This document shows, piece by piece, positions 25,117 to 35,874 of a DNA stretch of 64,000 bases. Source of the stretch: Competibacter sp963695105 (GTDB taxonomy: Bacteria; Pseudomonadota; Gammaproteobacteria; Competibacterales; Competibacteraceae); assembly GCA_963695105.1 (NCBI GenBank), contig CAVOGC010000038.1:1-64000 (forward strand). Direction: 5' to 3'. How positions within the stretch are numbered: the first letter of the stretch is position 1; every line of letters starts with the position of its first letter. The notes under the pieces are model-generated. The model was not told the origin of the DNA and ran no database searches. It saw nothing but the letters and a program-made list of their open reading frames with translations. A program made the translations under genes and the position numbers.

Positions 25117-26244
25117 TCAATCAGTCGGGCGGGAACGACCTAAAACCACGATTGGGGATGGCGACTCTTCCGCGGTTGTGGTTTTTTCAGACGGGGGCTC
25201 TCCCATGCGCTGGGAGAAATCGGTGAACTGCCGCCGGAGAACTCGTACAGCCGGCTCCAGTTGCTGGAGGCGCCGTTCGAGTCGCTCAAACTGAATATCC
25301 TGCCATTCCGGATGCAACAATAAGGCTTCCACCGTCTGTTCCAACTCGGACAAACGTTGCTCCATCGCATGGCCTATCCGCAGCAGCGAACCGCTACTGC
25401 TCCCCGTTCGCTCTTGAGCTCTGCCTCCCTGCTCGTTCTGAACCAGTTCTTGCGCCACTTCTTCGACCGCTGCTTCGGAAAGCTCCATCAGTCCCTCGAG
25501 AAACCCATACAACAACAAGCGGTCGCAAAAAATATTTACCCGACGGGGAACTCCCTGGGTATGCCGGTAAACGGCCGCATGCGCGCGGTCGGTAAAACCC
25601 GGCCGGCCCTCAGTCCAGCCCACCACATGCAGACGATGTTCGATGTACTCGCGGGTTTCCAGTTCGCTTAGCGGATTCAGATGGCAGGAGGCGATGACCC
25701 GTTGCCGCAATTGCTCCATGCTGGGGTCCTGCAAGGTTTGACGAAATTCCTCCTGGCCCAGCAGGAAACTTTGCAGCAACGGCGTGGCGGCCACCTGAAA
25801 ATTCGACAGCATCCGCAGCTCTTCGAGGGAGCGCACCGGCAGATTCTGTGCTTCGTCCACCACCAACAGCACCCGCCGCCCTTGTCGGGCATGACCGCGC
25901 AGAAAATCCTCGAAATGCTTGAGCAGGGCGGCCTTGCCTACCTCCTCATAAGGCAGGCTGAAGGCAGCCGCCACACTGCGTAACAACTCATCAGCTTCCA
26001 GTTGGGTCGTCACCAGTTGGGCGGCGATTACCTGGTTGGAATCCAATTCGGCGAACAGGTTTTTAACCAAGGTGGTCTTGCCGGTTCCAATGCCGCCGGT
26101 AATGACGATGAAGCCCTCACCCTGACTCAGCCCATAGCGCAGATAGGCAAGCGCCCGGTTATGAACGCTGCTGCCGAAGAAAAAGCGAGGATCGGGGCTA
26201 AGTTGGAAAGGCTTGGCGCTGAAGTTGTAATAATCAATGTACAT
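25117..26244 (-). CDS. XrtA/PEP-CTERM locus ATPase (ExeA-like)
   Basis: This 375-residue AAA ATPase is of the subfamily tied to XrtA (EpsH) exosortase loci. It begins MYIDYYNFSAKPFQLSPDPR, with Walker A GGIGTGKTT and Walker B VLLVVDEAQN. C-terminal to the ATPase is a coiled coil rich in Leu/Glu/Gln (about 285-350). The family is thought to support export or assembly of exopolysaccharide, but its mechanism is not established. It is the last of five co-directional genes, 11 bp from the outer-membrane protein gene. The exosortase and glycosyltransferases that normally follow are missing; CbiX comes next in the opposite orientation. Confidence 0.92.
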   Translation of the reverse strand: MYIDYYNFSAKPFQLSPDPRFFFGSSVHNRALAYLRYGLSQGEGFIVITGGIGTGKTTLVKNLFAELDSNQVIAAQLVTTQLEADELLRSVAAAFSLPYEEVGKAALLKHFEDFLRGHARQGRRVLLVVDEAQNLPVRSLEELRMLSNFQVAATPLLQSFLLGQEEFRQTLQDPSMEQLRQRVIASCHLNPLSELETREYIEHRLHVVGWTEGRPGFTDRAHAAVYRHTQGVPRRVNIFCDRLLLYGFLEGLMELSEAAVEEVAQELVQNEQGGRAQERTGSSSGSLLRIGHAMEQRLSELEQTVEALLLHPEWQDIQFERLERRLQQLEPAVRVLRRQFTDFSQRMGEPPSEKTTTAEESPSPIVVLGRSRPTD

Positions 26245-26255
26245 TGAGATTAATT

Positions 26256-27971
26256 TCAGAATTTCATGCTGAATCGAATATTGAACCGGTTTTCACGAAA
26301 GCCCTGGTCGGCCGGATCAGCGTCGTTCCGGTAATAGCGATAGCTAATCAGACCGCCTGTATCCGGCGAAAATATCCGCGCCAACCCAATCACTGATAAC
26401 CAGTATTCATTTTGTTGATCGATGCCCAAGTCATCATGTCCCCAACCTGCTCCTAGAAAGGAAGCGGTACGCGGCGCGAACCGCCAAGTCCAGAGTGCAC
26501 CGACACCATAAGTATCTTCGTTTTGAGTGGGGTCCTGAAATTCACGATTATCGCTGAAAGCGGCAAAAGTCAGCCCAGTGCGGCTGCGCAGATACGTCAT
26601 GCCAAGATTGAAAGACTTGCGTAAAAACTGCTCGTTGGTCAGACCCAGCGAACTACCGGGGATAATTTGACTTTGGTCATCGAGAACAATAGGCCGACCA
26701 TCAGGACCAACCCCGGTCAAATTACTGCCCGCCAGTTGTTGGGAAGTGGTGACTTCCTGAGTGTAATCAGCCGACCAAACGGTAAAACGAGTCCGATGTC
26801 TGAAGGAACCATTCCAGTACACGCCAGGACTGTAACCGACACCTTGATAGGCGCGGCTGATGGTTAGACTAGTCCGCTGGGCAGGGTTCCATTCTATAAC
26901 TGCATTATTGTAATTCAATCCATACAAGCCAGTGAATGAATAATAACGACTTGGCTTCCAGGTAGCACCCAATCCCCAATAGAAACCGTTTTTATTATCA
27001 GTAAAAGTAGTTGATTGATTGTTGACGTAACCTGCTTCAGCCACCAACGTCCAAGCTCTACTCAACCGGTAATCTGACCGCCCGGCTATCTTTTCCTGTT
27101 GATCATTTCCGTTATCCTGAATATCATTATTATTCTGCTGGCCATCTTGCTTTAGATAAAAATAATTGAGATTCCACTTCAACGCATCAAAATTACGACC
27201 ACTGCTTAAATTGAAATCAACTGAATTGATCTGACTGTCAGACAATCCCTCTTGCCCGTCGATTGAGCTGTCGGATCCACTGTAGCTGATATTCTCATAG
27301 CGATAACGCAGCAATGCCTCTGCCCAGCCACCCACATTTTGGCGCCAATAGGGACTGACACCGAAAGTGGACTGAGTTGTCTGGTTGTCAGTCAGGGCAA
27401 TGTTGCTGAAAATACCAATTGGGTTAAATATATCCGAAGCCCTAGGCAAAATATCCAACGCGTTGTTAAAGAATTCGAGGCTGGACGGTAAACCTCCATT
27501 CGACCCTAAGCCGCCAGCATCAACTCGTCCACTAGAAACGATGGGAACTTGGTAGACCGAACCATAGGCATCCAGAAACAAGTTATTTTGATAAAGTTCG
27601 GCGGTTCCAAATCCCAGCAGATTATTGTTGATCTGATCGGCATCACGATTATCGGCGTAAAACAAGCCTTGGGCGGTATAATCCAGGCGAAGATCCAGTC
27701 GCCCGCCCCGCTTGCGCACGGAAATACCGGGATCGACCTGCAGGACCGTATCTCCTTCCGCCTCGCCGGGGGGCGCCAGTCGAATATTGTCGGAGTAGGT
27801 AGTCCCCACGCTGATTCGCGGAGTGACCCGCCACCCTCCTACCAAATAGCCATCTGCTTCTTGTGCGTAACAACCAAGATTAAAACCCGTCAGCAACAAC
27901 GCCACCACCAATATGAGTGGTTTTTCCCACTCGGGACGTCGGCGGGTCGGGCTACAGCGCGCGGGTCCCAT
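26256..27971 (-). CDS. XrtA-locus outer membrane beta-barrel protein
   Basis: This 571-residue protein has a signal peptide (EKPLILVVALLLTGFNLGC) and long repetitive stretches of alternating hydrophobic/polar residues ending in Phe (NIRFSMKF), the usual end of outer-membrane barrels. It matches the PEP-CTERM system-associated outer membrane family by order and features such as WRVTPRISVGTTYSDNIRLAP. Start ATG 27971 is chosen because AAGGGGGG lies 6 nt upstream; an in-frame ATG at 27989 overlaps that ribosome binding site. It may be a polysaccharide export pore or assembly factor. It has lower GC than its neighbours in the middle part. Confidence 0.85.
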   Translation of the reverse strand: MGPARCSPTRRRPEWEKPLILVVALLLTGFNLGCYAQEADGYLVGGWRVTPRISVGTTYSDNIRLAPPGEAEGDTVLQVDPGISVRKRGGRLDLRLDYTAQGLFYADNRDADQINNNLLGFGTAELYQNNLFLDAYGSVYQVPIVSSGRVDAGGLGSNGGLPSSLEFFNNALDILPRASDIFNPIGIFSNIALTDNQTTQSTFGVSPYWRQNVGGWAEALLRYRYENISYSGSDSSIDGQEGLSDSQINSVDFNLSSGRNFDALKWNLNYFYLKQDGQQNNNDIQDNGNDQQEKIAGRSDYRLSRAWTLVAEAGYVNNQSTTFTDNKNGFYWGLGATWKPSRYYSFTGLYGLNYNNAVIEWNPAQRTSLTISRAYQGVGYSPGVYWNGSFRHRTRFTVWSADYTQEVTTSQQLAGSNLTGVGPDGRPIVLDDQSQIIPGSSLGLTNEQFLRKSFNLGMTYLRSRTGLTFAAFSDNREFQDPTQNEDTYGVGALWTWRFAPRTASFLGAGWGHDDLGIDQQNEYWLSVIGLARIFSPDTGGLISYRYYRNDADPADQGFRENRFNIRFSMKF

Positions 27972-28012
27972 GTTTGTCCCCCCTTCCATCAGCCGGTCCC
28001 TGCTTCGCGTAG

Positions 28013-28972
28013 CTAGGCACTCACTTCACCCCCGCTGCCATCATCTCCCCCACCGTAGCCATAGCCATAATAATCCGGGCCTGGAAAACCTCGGGTCTTG
28101 TTCAGCACGAAGCCGACGATCTGATTGGGATCGAGCAGAGCCAGGGCTGCCTTGACTTGAGACTGCTGGGTGCGCCCGGCCTCGACCACCATAACTACTT
28201 GCCCCATCAAGCGCGCCAGAACACTGGCCTCGGTGGTCGCCAACAACGGCGGGGAATCGAAAATGACCACGCGATCGGGATAACGCTGACTCATCTCCAT
28301 TGCCAGCCGCCGCATGCTCTCACCGGCCAGCAGTTCGGTGGACAAATGGTGCTGGCTGCCGGCGGGTAGGACAGTCAACGACGGCACGTTGGTATCCACC
28401 AGCACGTCGGCCAGATCCAGTTGATCGTCGATCAGAAAATCCACCAGCCCCAGATCGGCCTCGAATCCCAGCGTTTTCGCCAAGTCAGGCTTGATCACAT
28501 CGGCATCCACCAGCAAAACCGTGCGGTTCCGCTCGGTGGCGATACTCAAGGCCAGATTGCAGGCCGTGAAGGTTTTGCCCTCACCGGGGCAGGCGCTGGT
28601 CACCACAATCAAATTGGCGTGCTCGGCGGCGGCGGCCCCCTTGCCGTCGAAATTCATGAGCAGGGGACGTTTTATATAACGATACTCTTCCTTGATTCGG
28701 CTGCGGCGAGTATCCGGCACCAGCAGGCCAGCCGCATGAATCTGTTGGAAATCCAGCATCACCGAACGCACGGTCCGCTTGACCGCGGCAGCCGGTTTAC
28801 CGGCAACCCCACTTAGCGGAGCCACCGTCAGACCGACAGCAGCCCTTTCGAGGACATCGCCCTTGGTGGGAAGTACGGGAGGAGTTACCGGCGGCGGCGG
28901 CGGCGCGACCGGACCCAGCGACCGACCGAGCATGGCTTTTTCGATGCTATCCACCTTCACGCTCTCCAACAA
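28013..28972 (-). CDS. XrtA-associated tyrosine autokinase
   Basis: This 319-residue BY-kinase controls exopolysaccharide chain assembly with the Wzz-like protein encoded upstream. A Pro-rich N-terminal region (to about 100) is followed by Walker A SACPGEGKTF, Walker A' LLVDADVIKPD and Walker B VVIFDSPPLL. The C-terminus has a tyrosine-glycine cluster (PDYYGYGYGGGDDG) serving as autophosphorylation sites in this family. The start is a TTG; a nearby GTG (six codons on) is possible. It is 13 bp downstream of the chain-length gene. Confidence 0.92.
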   Translation of the reverse strand: MLESVKVDSIEKAMLGRSLGPVAPPPPPVTPPVLPTKGDVLERAAVGLTVAPLSGVAGKPAAAVKRTVRSVMLDFQQIHAAGLLVPDTRRSRIKEEYRYIKRPLLMNFDGKGAAAAEHANLIVVTSACPGEGKTFTACNLALSIATERNRTVLLVDADVIKPDLAKTLGFEADLGLVDFLIDDQLDLADVLVDTNVPSLTVLPAGSQHHLSTELLAGESMRRLAMEMSQRYPDRVVIFDSPPLLATTEASVLARLMGQVVMVVEAGRTQQSQVKAALALLDPNQIVGFVLNKTRGFPGPDYYGYGYGGGDDGSGGEVSA

Positions 28973-28985
28973 CCGACCTGTGCGG

Positions 28986-30536
28986 TCATAACAAACCGAC
29001 CTGTTCCACGACGATCAAACCGGCATATACCACCAGCAGCATCCCGCCCAAAGAGGCATACGCGACCACCAACCGCCGCTCGCGGCGCAAGGCCGGCGGC
29101 GATAGCGTCATGCCGACGCTGCCAAACACCGGAATACCCGTGCCTTCCATGAGGCTGCGGTGGCTATCGAAGGTTGGCCAGAGTTGCGAGAGTAGAAACG
29201 CCAGTCCGACTCCAGCACCCAAGCCCGCGCCCAGCACCAAGGTCATCAGCAATAGTCGATTAGGCCCGGTTGGTTTCAGCGGCACTCGCGGCGGATCGAC
29301 AACTCTGAAGCGAACTTCCTGTCTAGCTTTTTCGGCCTCTTGGGACAACCGGGCTGACTCCCGGCGGGCTAGCAGTTGCTCGTATTGCTGGCGATTAACC
29401 TCGTAGTCGCGATTCAACGCTACTAATTCAGCTTCAATCTGGGGAAGGGTGTTAACTTGCGCCTGCAGTTCTTTATAGCGCTTCATGTACTCATCAAATC
29501 TTACTCGTAATGAAGCAATATTTGCCTCCTCTTCAGCAAGTCGTACCTTCAGTTGCTGATAGACGGTATTGACACCCTGATTTCGAGCATTGGCACCACT
29601 TTCAGCAAGGCTTGCCGCATACTTTAAACGATCTTGTTCACGTTGCTTTTTGAGGTCAGCAATAGTCAGCCTGAGGATACCGACATCTGGATGCTTATCG
29701 GTAAACTTGATTAGCAATTCATCAAGATTCTGTTCCAAAGTCTGGATGCGCTGATCGATAGGCAACACGACCACCTCTCCATCGCCTTTAATCTGTTGCT
29801 GTAAAGCCTCGTTGAGCTGCTGCTGTAGGGAGTTGCGGCGATTTTCCACTTGGGTAAGTTCCAGCCGAACCGTTGAAAGGTCGGCGGCTGCCTGCTGCAG
29901 ACGTGCGTTATAAGTTTGGCCTTCCGAGGGCATCCGGCCCATATTACTAAGCTTGAATTCCTTGAGACGGCTCTCGGCTTCACTCAGCCGGTTTTCATAT
30001 TCAATCACTTGTGCATCTACAAAGCGTTGCGCAGATTCGGCATCCAGACGACTGCCGCCAACCAAGTTATTTTCGAAAACGGTTAACGCCGCCTGAACCA
30101 CCTTCTTGGCATCCTGTGAATCAAGACCAGTGTAAGTAATCGTATACAGATTTTCCTGCGGCTTGCCAGCACTTGCCAAATTGATCCTTTTTTGTAATTC
30201 ATAAAGTAATCGAGCCATTGCCTCGGGTCCCTTGGTCGAAATATCCAAACCAGCCAAGCCAGCGATTTGTTCTAAATTTGGACGGCTAAGCAAGGTTTTT
30301 GTGACCAGCGCAACTTGGGTATCGGGATCGACCTCCACCGTCAATCCCTTAAGCAGGGGCTGCAAAATGGTTTGGGTGTCCACGATTACCTGCGCTGAGA
30401 CTTCATATTGATCAGGCAGGATGCAGACCACTGTCCAGCCGAGCGCGCAAACCAGCCAAGCGCAAACCATGGCATACCAACGATTACGCCAGATTCCCCG
30501 CAGATAGCCCAGCACCTGTTCGATGATGTCGCTCAT
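28986..30536 (-). CDS. XrtA-locus polysaccharide chain-length determinant (Wzz/PCP-like)
   Basis: This 516-residue inner-membrane protein has a Wzz N-terminal domain with TM near 20-40, long periplasmic coiled coils (residues about 160-420, e.g. EYENRLSEAESRLKEFKL), and a Pro-rich motif before the second TM (VVDPPRVPLKPTGPNR), typical of polysaccharide co-polymerases. A further C-terminal helix pair follows. It works with the autokinase and the Wza-like exporter to set polymer length. AGGA lies 8 nt upstream of ATG. Its coding sequence has AT-richer coiled-coil segments. Confidence 0.92.
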   Translation of the reverse strand: MSDIIEQVLGYLRGIWRNRWYAMVCAWLVCALGWTVVCILPDQYEVSAQVIVDTQTILQPLLKGLTVEVDPDTQVALVTKTLLSRPNLEQIAGLAGLDISTKGPEAMARLLYELQKRINLASAGKPQENLYTITYTGLDSQDAKKVVQAALTVFENNLVGGSRLDAESAQRFVDAQVIEYENRLSEAESRLKEFKLSNMGRMPSEGQTYNARLQQAAADLSTVRLELTQVENRRNSLQQQLNEALQQQIKGDGEVVVLPIDQRIQTLEQNLDELLIKFTDKHPDVGILRLTIADLKKQREQDRLKYAASLAESGANARNQGVNTVYQQLKVRLAEEEANIASLRVRFDEYMKRYKELQAQVNTLPQIEAELVALNRDYEVNRQQYEQLLARRESARLSQEAEKARQEVRFRVVDPPRVPLKPTGPNRLLLMTLVLGAGLGAGVGLAFLLSQLWPTFDSHRSLMEGTGIPVFGSVGMTLSPPALRRERRLVVAYASLGGMLLVVYAGLIVVEQVGLL

Positions 30537-30570
30537 GAGCGCGTCCTTTGAACCCGTTCGCGCCGCTGGC

Positions 30571-31254
30571 TCAGAACCAGGATTCTGGAATGATCAGGAT
30601 ATCGCCCGGCAACATATCCACATTGGCGGAAATATCGCCGTTGAGCAGATCGTCCAGGCGAACCTCGTACTCCTTCTGCTTGCCTTCCTCCATCCGAACC
30701 AGCTTGGTTTTGTTGCCAGCGGCGAACTCGTTCAAGCTACCGACCGTAATCATCACGTCCAGCAAGGTCATTTGCCGTCGGTAGGCGATGGCTTGTGCAC
30801 TAGCTTGAGTGCTTTGCGAACCGGTCGTCTGCCCGCTTCGCGATCCGGTCACCTGACCGATCACGCGAATCTGTTCGCTGTACGGTCCGATCCCGCCCGC
30901 GACGATCACGGTGACGATCGGCTGGCGGATGTAAGTCTCCAGCGCTTTTTCCAAATCCTTCGCCAGTTGGGCGGACGTCTTGCCGCTGGCCTGTAAATCT
31001 TCCACCAGCGGCGTGCTGATCTTACCATCCGGGCGGACAGTTACGGTTTGCGAAACTTCCGGATTGCGCCAAACGAAAATCTGAAGCTGGTCGCCCGGAC
31101 CGATCAGGTAACTGTAAGTCTCCGGTGAAGTCGTCTGGGAACCGTATTGTGTCGAAGGTGGCAGACCCGGCTGCTTGGCGCAGGCGCCGAGCACGAGCAT
31201 AACCGCCAACACCCCGATGCACGCCTCAATTTTAAATGTGCCAAGCTCTCGCAT
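30571..31254 (-). CDS. XrtA-locus Wza-like polysaccharide export lipoprotein
   Basis: This outer-membrane lipoprotein of about 227 residues has a lipobox LVLGAC (signal ends before CAKQPG). The export domain begins YSYLIGPGDQLQIFVWRNPE, with SLBB-like repeats and the C-terminal NVDMLPGDILIIPESWF, a family hallmark of the PEP-CTERM export protein. It is the first gene of a five-gene run (export, chain length, kinase, barrel, ATPase), the canonical order of the XrtA cluster. A GTG two codons upstream of the ATG is an alternative start. Confidence 0.9.
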   Translation of the reverse strand: MRELGTFKIEACIGVLAVMLVLGACAKQPGLPPSTQYGSQTTSPETYSYLIGPGDQLQIFVWRNPEVSQTVTVRPDGKISTPLVEDLQASGKTSAQLAKDLEKALETYIRQPIVTVIVAGGIGPYSEQIRVIGQVTGSRSGQTTGSQSTQASAQAIAYRRQMTLLDVMITVGSLNEFAAGNKTKLVRMEEGKQKEYEVRLDDLLNGDISANVDMLPGDILIIPESWF

Positions 31255-31283
31255 ATTCACTACAACCCATTGATGATAAAAAT

Positions 31284-31289
31284 ATTATA
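31284..31289 (-). promoter_or_regulatory. Candidate -10 of the XrtA-locus operon
   Basis: TATAAT lies about 30 nt upstream of the export-protein start in the 220-bp gap shared with the divergent LolD-like gene. No convincing -35 is seen 16-18 bp away, so activation by a regulator is possible. No sigma-54 signature was recognised here, although XrtA loci elsewhere are often sigma-54/PrsR-controlled. Confidence 0.35.
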
Positions 31290-31479
31290 CAGCGCCGGCG
31301 CTCTGACTTCGCGGCTAGGTAGGCCACTTGGGACCACCGCCCCCACTCTCAAATCCGCAACGCCCTGTCGGTAAGGAACTTCAAATGCCGCACCGCAGTC
31401 TCTTTTGTGCAACTAATATGATTATGGTAGTCGCTGACACATTCTTCAGTCTATAGCCACAACAACCTCGACGGATTTA

Positions 31480-32165
<686 letters not shown>

Positions 32166-32169
<4 letters not shown>

Positions 32170-34674
32170 CGCCATTATTCTGGCGAGCGCTGCTGCGGCA
32201 CCCACTTCGACATCCCTGGCAACTGGGGCTGACCGATTCTCGGCATCGCTCTGGGAGTGGCGGTGGTGCTGGCGGTGGATCTGGCCAACACCAGCGCCCG
32301 CCGCGGTTTCGAACTGGCCATGACCCGCATCACCGGTCATACCACCCACCGCATCCTCGGCGGACCGCAAGGCGTGGCCGAAACGGTTTATACCCGTTTG
32401 CGGGTCGAGCGCGGCATCCGACCAGCCGCTCCGGTGGTGACCGGATACCTGCCTCACGCCGACCGTCCGGGACAATTGCTGCAAATCCTCGGTGTCGACC
32501 CGTTCGCGGAAGCCCCCTTTCGCGATCTCGCCACCGACCTCACCGGCGACGATTTCGATTTACGCGCCCTGTTGCTGAATCCGGACGCCGCGCTATTGCC
32601 GGAGGCGCTGGGCGCGGAAGTCACGCTGAAACGCGGCGGGCAGCGCCTGACCCTGCGCCGCGCCGGCACGCTGCGAGGGGCGGCTTTCGAGGGTCTGATC
32701 ATCACCGACATCGCCACGGCGCAAGCCTTGCTTGGCCGGACCGGTCGATTGAGCCATATCGATCTGATTCTGCCAACCGATCCCACCGGCGAGCGCCTCG
32801 CGACCGAACTGCGCGCCTGGCTGCCACCGGGTTTACGGCTGGAGCGGGCGGCCGAGCGCAACCAGGCAACGGCCGATCTGAGCGCCGCCTTCTCGCTCAA
32901 CCTGACCGCCATGAGCCTGCTGGCGCTGGTGGTCGGAATGTTCCTGATTTACAACGCCATGACCTTCTCGGTGGTGCAGCGCCGCGCCTTGCTGGGCCTG
33001 TTGCGGGCCTTGGGCGTCAGCCGCCGGGAACTGTTTGCCGGCGTGCTGGGCGAAGCGCTGCTGCTGGGCTTGGCCGGTACCCTGCTCGGCGGCGTGCTGG
33101 GCGTGTGGTTGGGGTCAGGGCTGGTGCATCTGGTGACCCGCACCATCAACGACTTGTACTTCACGCTCAGCGTCCGTGAATTGGCGATCGAGCCGTGGTC
33201 GCTGGCCAAGGGCGCGGCACTCGGCCTGTTGGCAACCCTGGCGGCGGCCTGGCTGCCGGCGCGAGAAGCCGCCGACGCGCCGCCAGGCGCGGTGCTGAGC
33301 CGCGCTCATCTCGAAACCCGCTGGCGCGCCGCCCTGCCCCGGCTGGTGCTGGCCGGTTTGGGACTGCTGGCCGGCGGCGGTCTGATGCTGATGGTTTCCC
33401 ACTCGCTGATGGCGGGTTTCGCCGGGCTGTTTCTGCTGATTCTGGGCTGCGCGCTGCTGACCCCGCCCATCATCGTGGGACTGGTCCGGCTGAACCGGCC
33501 GCTGACCACCCGCCTGGGATTGCTGGCGCGGATGGCCAACCGCGACATCGCCCGTCATCTGAGCCGCACCGGCATCGCGATCGCGGCGCTGATGGTCGCC
33601 TTTTCCGCCACGGTCGGCGTCGGGGTGATGGTGGACAGCTTCCGCGGCGGGGTGGCGATCTGGATCAACGATCTGCTGAACGCCGATCTCTACATCGCTC
33701 CGCCTTCCGTCGAAGACGGCGGCGACCGCTCGGAGACGCTTGATCCCACGGCGCTGGCGGTGTTGCGAGACACACCGGGCGTGGCGGCGGTTTCCACCTA
33801 TCGCGCCCTCAAGATCGAGCTGGATCGTCGCCCCGTAACTCTGATCGCGGCGGAACTCGCCCCCGCCGCCCGGGCCGGCTACCACCTGATCGCCGGCGAT
33901 GCGGACACCGCTTGGCGGCTGTTCCAAACCGGTGAGGCGGTGTTGATTTCCGAACCGCTGGCCTACCGGCGCCATCTCTCGGCCGGCGACCGGATGGAAC
34001 TACCGGCCGAACAGGGGCCACGCCCATTCGTTATCGCCGGGGTATTCCTGGATTACGGTTCGGAACATGGCCGGATTTTGCTACACCGAAGCACTTATGA
34101 GCGCCACTGGCTCGATCCGGCGGTCGGTTCGGCGGCGGTGTTCGCGGCGTCGGACGCGGACTTGGCGGCCTTGCGAGCACGCTTGCGGGAGCGGCTGGGG
34201 CCGATTCAGCCTCTGCTGATCCGCTCCAACCGCGACATCCAGGAAATCACGATGGAAATCTTCGACCGCACCTTCACCATCACCAACGTACTGCGACTGC
34301 TGGCGATTCTGGTGGCGGTGGTCGGTGTGTTGAGCGCGCTACTGGCCCTGCAACTGGAACGGGCGCGGGAGTTCGCGGTGCTGCGCGCCACCGGCATGAC
34401 GGCGGGAGAAATCGGCGGGCTGGTGTCGTTGCAAACCGGGTTCATGGGCGCCGCCGCCGGTCTGCTGGCGATGCCGGCCGGGCTGCTGCTGGCGGCGGTG
34501 CTGATTTTCGTGATTAACCGCCGGGCCTTCGGCTGGAGCCTGCCGTTTCAGGTGGACCCACTGCTATTGCTGGAAACGCTGGCGCTGGCAATCGGCGCCG
34601 CGCTGCTGGCCGGGCTCTACCCGATCTGGCGGATGGCCCGTGCCCGGCCAGCCGACGCCTTGCGCACCGAGTAA
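32166..34674 (+). CDS. FtsX-like ABC permease (single-base frame break near the start)
   Basis: This permease is about 835 residues long. It starts with ATG overlapping the ATPase stop (MTPLFWRALLRHPLRHPWQL) but the frame changes after CTGACC at 32232-32236: dropping one G gives LTILGIALGVAVVLAVDLAN, the expected first membrane helix. After that the frame is open to 34674. Two FtsX modules follow, with TM clusters near LSLNLTAMSLLALVVGMFL and NVLRLLAILVAVVGVLSALL, and a periplasmic MacB-like domain. The fused, double FtsX architecture explains its length. Substrate is unknown. With only the first helix affected, sequencing error or recent mutation are both possible. Confidence 0.85.
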
Positions 34675-34677
34675 GGG

Positions 34678-35868
34678 ATGTTCGGGTTTATGAATCAGCG
34701 AGTTTGGCGGGTCGGATTAGCGATCCTGTGCGCCGTTCTGGTCCTGGCGACAACCGCTTATTACCTCTGGCCCCGAGCCCACCCAGAGAGCGGCGTTAAT
34801 GGCGGCGTCAGGGTCGGCTCGGCCCTGGGCGGCGATGACAGCGCCGGCTATCAGCGGGCCTACCAGCCGCGACCGTTCGTCTTCCCCGCCGACCACGGCC
34901 CGCACCCGGAATTTCGTAACGAATGGTGGTACGTGACCGGCAACCTGGCCGATGCGACCGGCCGGGAGTTCGGTTTCCAGTTGACCCTGTTCCGCATCGC
35001 ACTGGCCCCGACCGCGTCGTCGGCGGATTCGGCCTGGCGCACGCATCAGGTCTACATGGGCCATTTCGCGCTGACCGACGTAGCCGGTAACAAGCACTGG
35101 GGGTTCGAGCGCTTCAGCCGGGACGCGGTGGGGCTGGCCGGCGCGCAAGCGACGCCGCTGCGAGTCTGGCTGGAAGATTGGGAACTGGCGGGCGCCGGGT
35201 CCGACCCGTTTCCGCTGCGAGTGCGAGCGCGTCAAGACGATATCGCCGTCGATCTGACGCTGGACACCGCCAAGCCGCTGGTCTTGCAGGGGGAGCGGGG
35301 CCTAAGCCAGAAAAGCGCCGAACCGGGCAATGCGTCCTACTACTACTCTTATACCCACCTGCCAACCCAGGGCACGGTCAGCCTCGGCGGGCAGGCTTTC
35401 ACCGTCGGTGGCGCGAGCTGGCTGGACCGGGAATGGAGCACCAGCGCGCTGGGACCGGAGCAGAGCGGCTGGGACTGGTTCGCGCTGCAACTGGACGACG
35501 GGCGGGATGTGATGTTCTACCGGTTGCGGCGCAAGGATGGCGGCATCGATCCATTCAGCAAGGGCGTGCTGGTCGCGACCGATGGATCGACCCGCGCGCT
35601 GGACTGGAACGAGGTGGATTTGCAGCCACTCGGCGCATGGACCAGCCCGCGCACCGGCGACCGTTATCCCGCCGGCTGGCGGCTGCGCCTGCCAGCCGAG
35701 AAGCTGGATCTGACCGTCACCCCCAAAATCGCCGATCAGGAAATGCGACTGACGGTGCGTTACTGGGAAGGCGCTGTGGCCGTTGACGGGCACGCTGGAG
35801 ATCAGGCGATTGCGGGACAGGGCTATCTGGAAATGACCCGTTACGAATCGGCCACCTCAACGCGCTGA
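34678..35868 (+). CDS. AttH-like lipocalin-domain protein (CrtC family)
   Basis: This 396-residue protein has an N-terminal membrane anchor or signal (VGLAILCAVLVLATTAYYLW) and a CrtC/AttH-type double lipocalin fold: FRNEWWYVTGNL, the SWLDREWSTS motif and SGWDWFALQLDDGRDVMFYRL. It belongs to the hydroxyneurosporene-synthase-like family, but most members linked to an ABC transporter are AttH-like, and no carotenoid genes are here. It follows the permease by 3 bp, so it probably acts in the periplasm with that transporter, possibly on a hydrophobic substrate. Confidence 0.83.
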   Translation: MFGFMNQRVWRVGLAILCAVLVLATTAYYLWPRAHPESGVNGGVRVGSALGGDDSAGYQRAYQPRPFVFPADHGPHPEFRNEWWYVTGNLADATGREFGFQLTLFRIALAPTASSADSAWRTHQVYMGHFALTDVAGNKHWGFERFSRDAVGLAGAQATPLRVWLEDWELAGAGSDPFPLRVRARQDDIAVDLTLDTAKPLVLQGERGLSQKSAEPGNASYYYSYTHLPTQGTVSLGGQAFTVGGASWLDREWSTSALGPEQSGWDWFALQLDDGRDVMFYRLRRKDGGIDPFSKGVLVATDGSTRALDWNEVDLQPLGAWTSPRTGDRYPAGWRLRLPAEKLDLTVTPKIADQEMRLTVRYWEGAVAVDGHAGDQAIAGQGYLEMTRYESATSTR

Positions 35869-35874
35869 TTTCAG

